A program made the translations under genes and the position numbers. A stretch of DNA of 64,000 nt from Jacaranda mimosifolia (Eukaryota > Streptophyta > Magnoliopsida > Lamiales > Bignoniaceae), in the NCBI GenBank assembly GCA_018894105.1, contig CM032121.1, positions 20,370,730 through 20,434,729 of the forward strand. Reading direction: 5' to 3'. Positions 57,526 to 64,000 of this stretch are shown in pieces. The notes beneath the pieces are model-generated. The model ran no database searches. It was given only the letters and a program-made list of their open reading frames with translations, and was not told the DNA's origin. Within the stretch, counting starts at the first letter, position 1. Each line of letters opens with the position of its first letter.

Positions 57526-58269
57526 ATGACTTATTAATCTTTGACGTGTTTCTATTCTATGAATTGCTTTGTATTTATATATAATTCAAATGCTTATTAA
57601 AGACAACCAAAAATAAAAGTTAAATTTCCATCTAAGATTGTATCAATAGTATTGAGCAATATGAATAATTCAAAGAGAACCAAGTAATTCATATCTGAAA
57701 AGTTGATGCTAAAAACTAGAGCATTCGTAGATTGCATAATTCTTCAATAGAAAACATACAACTAAAGAATTATCCGATAAAAGTATATAATTTTATACTT
57801 GTAGGGAGTAGTGTTCCATGGTCACCAACTTGAAGGTTGTAGTGTTCCATGGTCATCGGGTAGAATTGGCAATCTAGACATAATTTACATGGCAAGTAGA
57901 TTAAAATCTAAGAGATTCAATTAATTGTTATTAAGAAGCAAAACCAAGCATCCAATGTACCATTCGTTAAACTAAATGACTAATATATAAGAATTATGTG
58001 TTGATATTGACGTATAAAAAGTATGAAATTCGATAGTAATTGGAAGAAACATATAAAATTTTTGTGTTAATTTAAACCTAGATGTTTGATTCTTATATGT
58101 ATGACCAATTCAATTTTCATATTGCCTTATTTATTTAATTGTGTATTCTTCTAAGAAATATAGTTGTTTCGTAAAGATACATAATATATAACTTAAAAGA
58201 TGCATTTCGTAGTTCTATGTAAATATAAAATTTTAATTTAGTTTTGGTAGCAGCTAGTTTCATCAACAT

Positions 58270-61260
58270 TTTTGTTGAAGAAATTAGAGTTCCTCTGGAG
58301 AGAACTACATATAATTTCCACGAGAGAAGACTAATTGCAACAATTACATTCCTACATTTGAAATTGTTTAATCTTGTGCTTTATTTATTCTCGTGGTAAA
58401 GCAAAGTTTAATTGAAAATTGCTTACCCTTGAACTTAAATGAGTAATCTTAATTTTTGACTGGTGGAAGGGTATATTAGGTATAAATGCATGCTTGTCCC
58501 TATGTGTTGAGCAAATACAACTTTTGCATTAATATATTTTTCTTGAAATCCTCCCATACCACTCTACTATTATGTAGTCCATTTGATGGATTCAAATTCC
58601 TCATAAATGATTATTGGGTATTTTTCTTTAGGAACAACTTGTGAGGAGACAAACCATTTACAATTAAAGAGTTAAAAATTCATTTTCATATGATGTCATC
58701 ATCACCAACTTCATAAAAACTACTAAACGTCCTTGCTTCTTTAGGAATTATAAAGATTATCTTTTCATTAATTATCAACATTCTCATTTTTTAACTATTA
58801 GTATTGCTTCACTTGTAATATAATGAGCTGAATCAACATAACTAAAGTTAAGAAATTTTCAATAACAAATTATTTCGTAGATATTTTTTATTTATCATAT
58901 TTAATAATTATCTCTTTAAGAGTATTAGTGTTACCTTCAGCATCAGTTAGTTCATCTTCATTTCCAACTATAAGAAATCACTAAATTTTCAAGTATTTTT
59001 TTTACTCTCATATTTCTAGACAAAATAACGTTTGTTGTTTTAAATCCATAGAATTACGTTGATCAAGTTCGTTGAAATTATATGATGAATTTGTAGCCCC
59101 TAGATCAAGTGGTAACAATTGCTTAAAGTCTCCACAAAATGTCTCTTTACCACAAAAGTTTTCATTATTTTCCATTATAAGTCTTTAAGGAAATCACTTT
59201 GCCACCAAATCATATAGTTTAAATTATGTCTTTAAGTAAATAATCTATTTTTTTTACCGTTCACCTTTTTTCCATTGAGACCTTCTCATAGCAACAATTG
59301 TGCTTCACGTAATAGTTCCAAAATTGTACTTCAGTTGGATGTAGTGTACTTACTTGACTCATTTATATTTATTGGTATTTTAAAAGGTGGATGTATTGTT
59401 CTTCCCTTGTATTACCACAACTGCAACTAGATGTTGTTGTTACAATTGCAATTTGTTTTTTAGATCTAAGATGATCCAACATACAATCCAAGATTTTTTT
59501 CCCAATTTACTTGGTCCATCTACAAAATGATGTCACCTTTATCTTTTTCTATATACTCCAAGATTATTGTAAAATACTATCTTATTCGAGATTCCACTTT
59601 AATTGAATTTCATCATATTCCAAAGGCATTTCTACTAACATCTCATCTTGTATCTCTATTGACAAATAACACAAACATTATTGGTATCGATTGGAATGCT
59701 TAGAAAATCATATGAAAATATGCTTTTTCTCATGCTTCCTAAGAAAAATTCAAACTTTGCAAAGTTTTAGCAACTTGTAGCTTAACTGAGATTTCTATTG
59801 CTTTTGAAATATTCAGATATGGATCCAAAGTATATATCCCAAATATTTCTCATATATGTTGAAGCATAATAAGCCCGTATAACTACAAATAATTTCATAA
59901 TTCTTGTGGCATTTGAAAACTAGTGGCTTGATCTAAACATTCCAAAGCATTCTAATAAGATTTTAATAATCTCTTTTTTGTGTTGCATATTTGAAACTTG
60001 AGCATCATATCCCATTTACTTTTAGCAACTCTTGAAAAGATGTTAGCATCTCACATGTTTTAATTAAGAAAAGTCAAGGTGTATCTTTCTCCTTCTATGG
60101 GATATGCACCATGTATATGATTTAACACATCTCTTTTCTTTCTTTTATTCCAACATATATATTGTTTGTCCCAAATATAGTGTTCTAGAATTCTCTATAC
60201 AGATATTTTCTTTCTTTTTAATCTTTTACACAAAGAAATCTTCCGTAGTATAGTTTTGGAGATGTCTCAATGTTTTACAAATTTTGATTCAAGCATAAGC
60301 CATAAATTGTTTATTTGGAAAATGGCTTTAGATCAATAACTGGCCGGGTATTCTAATCAAATTAAACTAAAAATTTCTCCATATTGCTTCTAGAGCACAA
60401 ACCCTTGAACATCTTAAAAATGTTTAATTTCATCATCAACTGTATTTTTTTCATTACTTTGGTTGATATTAATGGCTGCTCTATTATGCTCATTGTAGAT
60501 ATATTTACGTTATCTTTTACTATTGTCACTCCAAAATATATCTCCAAGTCGATATGACAATTATATTTGGACAAGATACTACCCATTGGTTATTGAGTTT
60601 TACATTACGAACTCCAACTATTATTCAATCTCCTTTTATAATACAGACACACATCTTTGCCTTGAATTGCACTTTCATAATATGGATGTACGTAATGATA
60701 TTTGTTTTTTCCATCAACCATGCATGAATTATTCTTGTTACTATCTCCACATGGTTCATGCATCATCTGTTTAAAGAACTAAGTTATAGAGTATAAGATA
60801 TTTTTCTATATCTAAAAGTTTTACACAAACAAACTTGTCATAGTAATCTAGGCTTATAATTTCGTACTCAAACTTTAAAATTATCAATATGAGCATGCGC
60901 AATCCTCTTTTTTTTTTCTTTTTTTTTTTTAAATTCAAGTACATGGATATGTGCAACAACTTTTTCAAATATTTGCTTCTTAAATAACTGACCTTTCAAA
61001 TATTACATTTTTGTTGGACAAATTCCAGAGGTTAAATCTTACCAATCTTAAGCTTTTTGACCATCATACAAATATATTTTTCATCTTTTTTCCAATCCTG
61101 ATTGCAAGTCATTATAGTAAAAAAGATCTAATTCTCTAAATTTTTGAACTAATACCAATACATCAAGATATATATGGTGTGTATTTGAAACCCCTACAAA
61201 AGATGTTGAGAATTTTTTTTTTCTCATAGTTCACTACCCTTTCTCTCTCTCTTTTTAGGG
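58270..61260 (-). pseudogene. Helitron Rep/helicase (RepHel) remnant
   Basis: Right to left, across frames: LDVLVLVQKF and MTCNQDWKKDEK (61180-61080; Rep MTCNP.W), KKQIFEKVVAHIHVLEF (60960), the HUH motif as IAHAHI at 60903-60886, YYDKFVCVKLLD, MMHEPCGDSNKNNSCMVDGK (60766-60708), LSKYNCHIDLEIYFGV (60575-60530), GERYTL (60090). The PIF1-type helicase follows: PFKIPININESS (59388), LLREAQLLL (59315), an LPLDLGA region (59100), GNEDELTDAEGNTN (58970), GLSPHKLFLKKN (58650), and GKQFSIKLCF...INKAQ (58430-58380). Helitrons move by rolling-circle replication using Rep and the helicase. The HUH frame is shifted by an A-rich insertion next to it (60905-60931). The Walker A motif is not readable. Confidence 0.85.
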
Positions 61261-62474
61261 TGGTACCATTATTTCTTGGTGTAACTCAAATCTCTAATTT
61301 GATATGTTATGGCGTTAGTAATCTAATCTTACCATCCCTAATTCCATGTCAATGTGTTGAAGAACCAATTACAAGTATATAATTATTAATATCAATAGAA
61401 TATTTTTCTAAAGAAACTGCAACAGGATCAACAATAAAAGCTTGATCATTCTCGGTGGACAACTTAATATTTGCAAATATGAAAAATTCCATATAAAAAT
61501 ATCTAAAATTTTGATAATAAAGAATAGAAAAATACAATATTCATATAATTTAAAACTTCAAACTTTTAATTATATCAGTACTTCATAGATTCATTTTTTG
61601 CATTGACTAAATTTTGTATGGTAATAACGAAAAGAAGACAAATCTCAAGTGCTATAGTAATAACAATGAGCAAGTTATAAAATAATATATAACTTTCGAT
61701 CTAGTTGTCATTTTCTATTATTCCAATAAAAATAAATTCAATTTGATTGTAATTTAGTTTTAAATCATATATTGAAGTAATGGTCATAGTCTCCTTAAAT
61801 GGGAATGTAATTAATTAACTTTAATTTAATTATTATTTGCTATGAATCTAATTAAATACATTGATAAAGGATAAAGAAAATTTTGACTTAATTAATCTCA
61901 ATGTAATTATTAATTTCAATAAATCGCATCACAAATACATTTAATTTGGAATACATGTAACAAATGTAATACATGTACGATTTGATGTGCACATGTATGA
62001 AGTTGAAAAACTCAGATTAATTAATTTAAAATTATTATTATTTTTTACGAATTTAATCAAAAATAAATTTAATTTGATTGTAATTATCATTAAATTATAT
62101 GTATTGAATATAAGAATTTTATTAGATACAAATATTTGTTTCCTCACATAAAATAAAAGAAATCACTACCTATTCATCTTTTAATATACAGCTAAAAATA
62201 AATAAATAAATAAATATAGATTATATTTATTTACTATCATATATAGAACGTCTCCTCCAAGCTGAAAATAAATACCATTTAAATGCAATCATTAATCTTG
62301 GTAACTTGATAGACTAATCGCAGATATTCAATCCTAAAGCAGATGCATAATATATATATATATATATGTGAAGGTAATAACTTCATTATCCTTGATTTCT
62401 GGATTTGGAAGACTCACATGGGTGACCTTCATTAAACTGCATTTCCAATTGATAACCTGCAAAACCCTTCTAAC
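61261..62474. other. AT-rich intergenic, no gene recognised
   Basis: No domain on either strand; the Helitron 5' end may be here. (AT)n at about 62350-62367. Confidence 0.4.
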
Positions 62475-62477
62475 TTA

Positions 62478-62827
62478 GAGGATGTTTGACTAAACTTATT
62501 TAAATTCTTATAAATTCCTACATTTTATAAAATATTTCTGGAGTTTATAAAATATTAAATCTTATTTTTAAAATAAATTGTTTAAGTATTTTGATAAAAT
62601 AAAATCTTAAAACTTATAAAATATTAAAAATGACAATCTTAAAATTAAAATAATTAAAAATGAAAGAATTTGTTAAAATCTTAAAAATAAATTATGATCT
62701 TCTTACTTTTTAAAAAATAGCTTATAAGCTCCTAATATTTTATTTTAGGATCTTATAAGCTCTTTTTTTAAAAAAAATTACCAAATAATTTTTATCACCT
62801 TATAAGCTATCTCACCCAAACATCCTC
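62478..62827. mobile_element. Harbinger/Tourist-like MITE, copy 3
   Basis: Ends GAGGATGTTTG and CAAACATCCTC are perfect 11-bp inverted repeats, with 3-bp target duplications TTA at 62475-62477 and 62828-62830. The 350-bp interior repeats TTATAAGCTC motifs, as in the copies at 10199 and 10593. TTA duplication and GTTTG ends point to PIF/Harbinger. Confidence 0.85.
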
Positions 62828-62830
62828 TTA

Positions 62831-63680
62831 ATCAAATTGAGAAATCGAAGCAGCCTAAAATCTTCTCCTTTGGTCCTCCCTATCCCTATTCCTACCGACC
62901 ATCAAACAAAACAGATAAGCTTTACCAAGTGACCAAGCCTTTTGCGAGCGCACCACAAATCGTCAACTAAGGTAACTCTTGCCACACAATTTGTTGAGCA
63001 TACAACTTAGCAAAAATTCCACTCACCATAATGTAGATTTCCTTTAAATGCAGGTAGGTATATATATAAGAAAGCTGGAGCGTCTTTCTCAAAACTTAAT
63101 TGCCAATACCTCCCATGTAACTTTATATAACAGAACTCTTCAATATCTACTGCAATGCTCCCGATGGAGACGTTCAAAAATGATAGTAGTAATAATAATA
63201 ATAATAAAATAAAAGAATAGTACTACTGTCCCGCATGTCTCTTTCTTTTCTTTTTCTTTTTTTCTCATTTGTTGGGTTGTGTTTATCATGAACTTTGGAA
63301 TTGTCAAATAAATAGGATACAGTGGAAAGTAGACCCTCTGACAAAGTAGGAATCAAACAAGCTCCACTCAAATGTCTTCTAGTCCACAAGAAAATCACCC
63401 ACCATCTCAATCTGATCAGGAATACTAGCCTTGCTGTAGTATTCTCCCAGCCATGCAATGTGGGTTTTGATACTATCACCAATCCAGAGAAGCACATAAA
63501 ACCAAATGTTTTCTATGTACACCCAAAGTGAAAATTCGATGAAAAGAAAATAAAAGCAAACACAGTCCCTTTCTAACTAAAAGTATTCGCTAGTCGAGGA
63601 CATACATAATGTGCTTAGAGAATCATACCTCACCATAAATTATGTCCACTGCATGGATTAGACAGATTGTTTTCTGCTGG
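62831..63680. other. Unique-looking sequence, possible 3' flank of a gene
   Basis: Higher complexity than most of the window, with no transposon match seen. An (ATA)n run lies at 63190-63206 and a CT-rich run at 63238-63267. It may include the 3' UTR of the exon that follows. Confidence 0.4.
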
Positions 63681-63682
63681 CG

Positions 63683-63748
63683 CTAGAGACCATTATCCTT
63701 GTCTTTTCCTTTCCTCTTCATCCCAGCTTTATGTGCCCGCTTTGGCGC
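63683..63748 (-). CDS. Possible terminal exon of an unidentified gene
   Basis: On the minus strand, an acceptor-like TTCATCTTTGTTCAG is followed by an open stretch reading APKRAHKAGMKRKGKDKDNG, then L and TAG (63683-63685). The 22 codons are Lys/Arg-rich, as in the tails of nuclear or nucleolar proteins, and are less AT-rich than the surroundings. Upstream sequence to the window edge looks like intron. I cannot name the protein; the reading frame depends on the upstream exon, so this remains tentative. Confidence 0.35.
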   Translation of the reverse strand, partial: APKRAHKAGMKRKGKDKDNGL

Positions 63749-64000
63749 CTGAACAAAGATGAATTTGTGAAAAATGCACTGATGTATACTTGAAAATATA
63801 TCACAAAGCAAGTAGCTGAATGCTGTGGTAGCTATTGCTCTAAATCTGATTTATTGAGCAATAGAGATGCCATGAATTGACCATGTTACAACTGAAAAAT
63901 AAATCAAATTAAGTGAAGCTTGCAACTGGAGAACTTCAGCCTATTTATAAAAGCAGATAAGATATGGCAAAGAATTATCAAGGGCCACATGAAGTCATGT
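63749..64000 (-). other. Probable intron of the edge gene
   Basis: No open frame or motif; sequence is compatible with an intron if the terminal exon is real. Confidence 0.3.

Larger units (their letters stand above)
57501..61260 (-). mobile_element. Helitron relic (minus strand), 5' end not found
   Basis: A coding relic of the Helitron RepHel protein spans about 61260-58270 on the minus strand and a plausible 3' terminus lies at 57501: GTGCA, 7-base loop, TGCAC, CTTT and CTAG, followed by host T. The 5' TC end should lie right of 61260 but I could not place it. Decay is much heavier than in the hAT elements. Confidence 0.75.

Noticed and set aside
63174..63531. Overlapping plus and minus open frames near the right edge
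   Set aside because: No recognisable domain on either strand; more like 3' flanking sequence of the edge gene.
1..64000. CRISPR arrays, bacterial operons, rRNA or functional tRNA genes
   Set aside because: None seen. The repeats present are transposon ends, minisatellites and microsatellites; the tRNA-like boxes belong to SINEs.

Overview
This window looks like a transposon-saturated, AT-rich intergenic stretch of a flowering-plant nuclear genome, probably a eudicot. Almost everything recognisable is a plant mobile element: Ty3/gypsy Tat and Tekay-like LTR elements, Ty1/copia, L1-type LINEs, hAT, CACTA, Helitron, tRNA-derived SINEs and Harbinger-type MITEs. I found no intact protein-coding gene. 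The only host-derived sequences I can support are a broken methylesterase (MES/SABP2-like alpha/beta hydrolase) pseudogene at 55488-56269 and a possible last exon of an unidentified gene at 63683-63748. Most coding remnants were read by conceptual translation through stops and frameshifts, so they are family-level calls.

Layout from left to right. 1-7910 is the 3' part of a Tat-lineage Ty3/gypsy element (extra RNase H, integrase, tandem repeats, 3' LTR); between pol and the LTR it carries an antisense, intron-containing, decayed plant mobile domain (PMD) gene. A second degenerate LTR copy abuts it to 8641. 9474-13327 is a non-autonomous hAT element with a perfect 8-bp target duplication, holding two MITE copies and a BED-finger remnant. 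14508-22765 is a Tekay/Del-like gypsy element with two LTRs of 3.3-3.4 kb around an interior of only 1.5 kb. 26285-28933 holds two LINE 3' ends in opposite orientations with a fragment of the same Tekay LTR between them. 29745-36490 is a second, much more decayed Tat-type element that again has antisense coiled-coil-coding sequence downstream of integrase.

37230-55484 is one Ty1/copia element that has served as a landing site. A nearly complete hAT (37249-41608, transposase on the minus strand) sits in its 5' LTR. Its 3' LTR is split by a CACTA element, which contains a hAT, which contains a second CACTA, which contains a SINE. Removing the insertions restores LTRs of matching length. The copia element ends directly against the methylesterase pseudogene, whose 3' end is missing.

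57501-61260 is a minus-strand Helitron relic (Rep HUH plus PIF1-type helicase) with a plausible 3' hairpin and CTAG end. A third MITE copy lies at 62478-62827.

No genes appear to act together here. The value of the window is its insertion stratigraphy and the antisense ORFs carried by the Tat elements.
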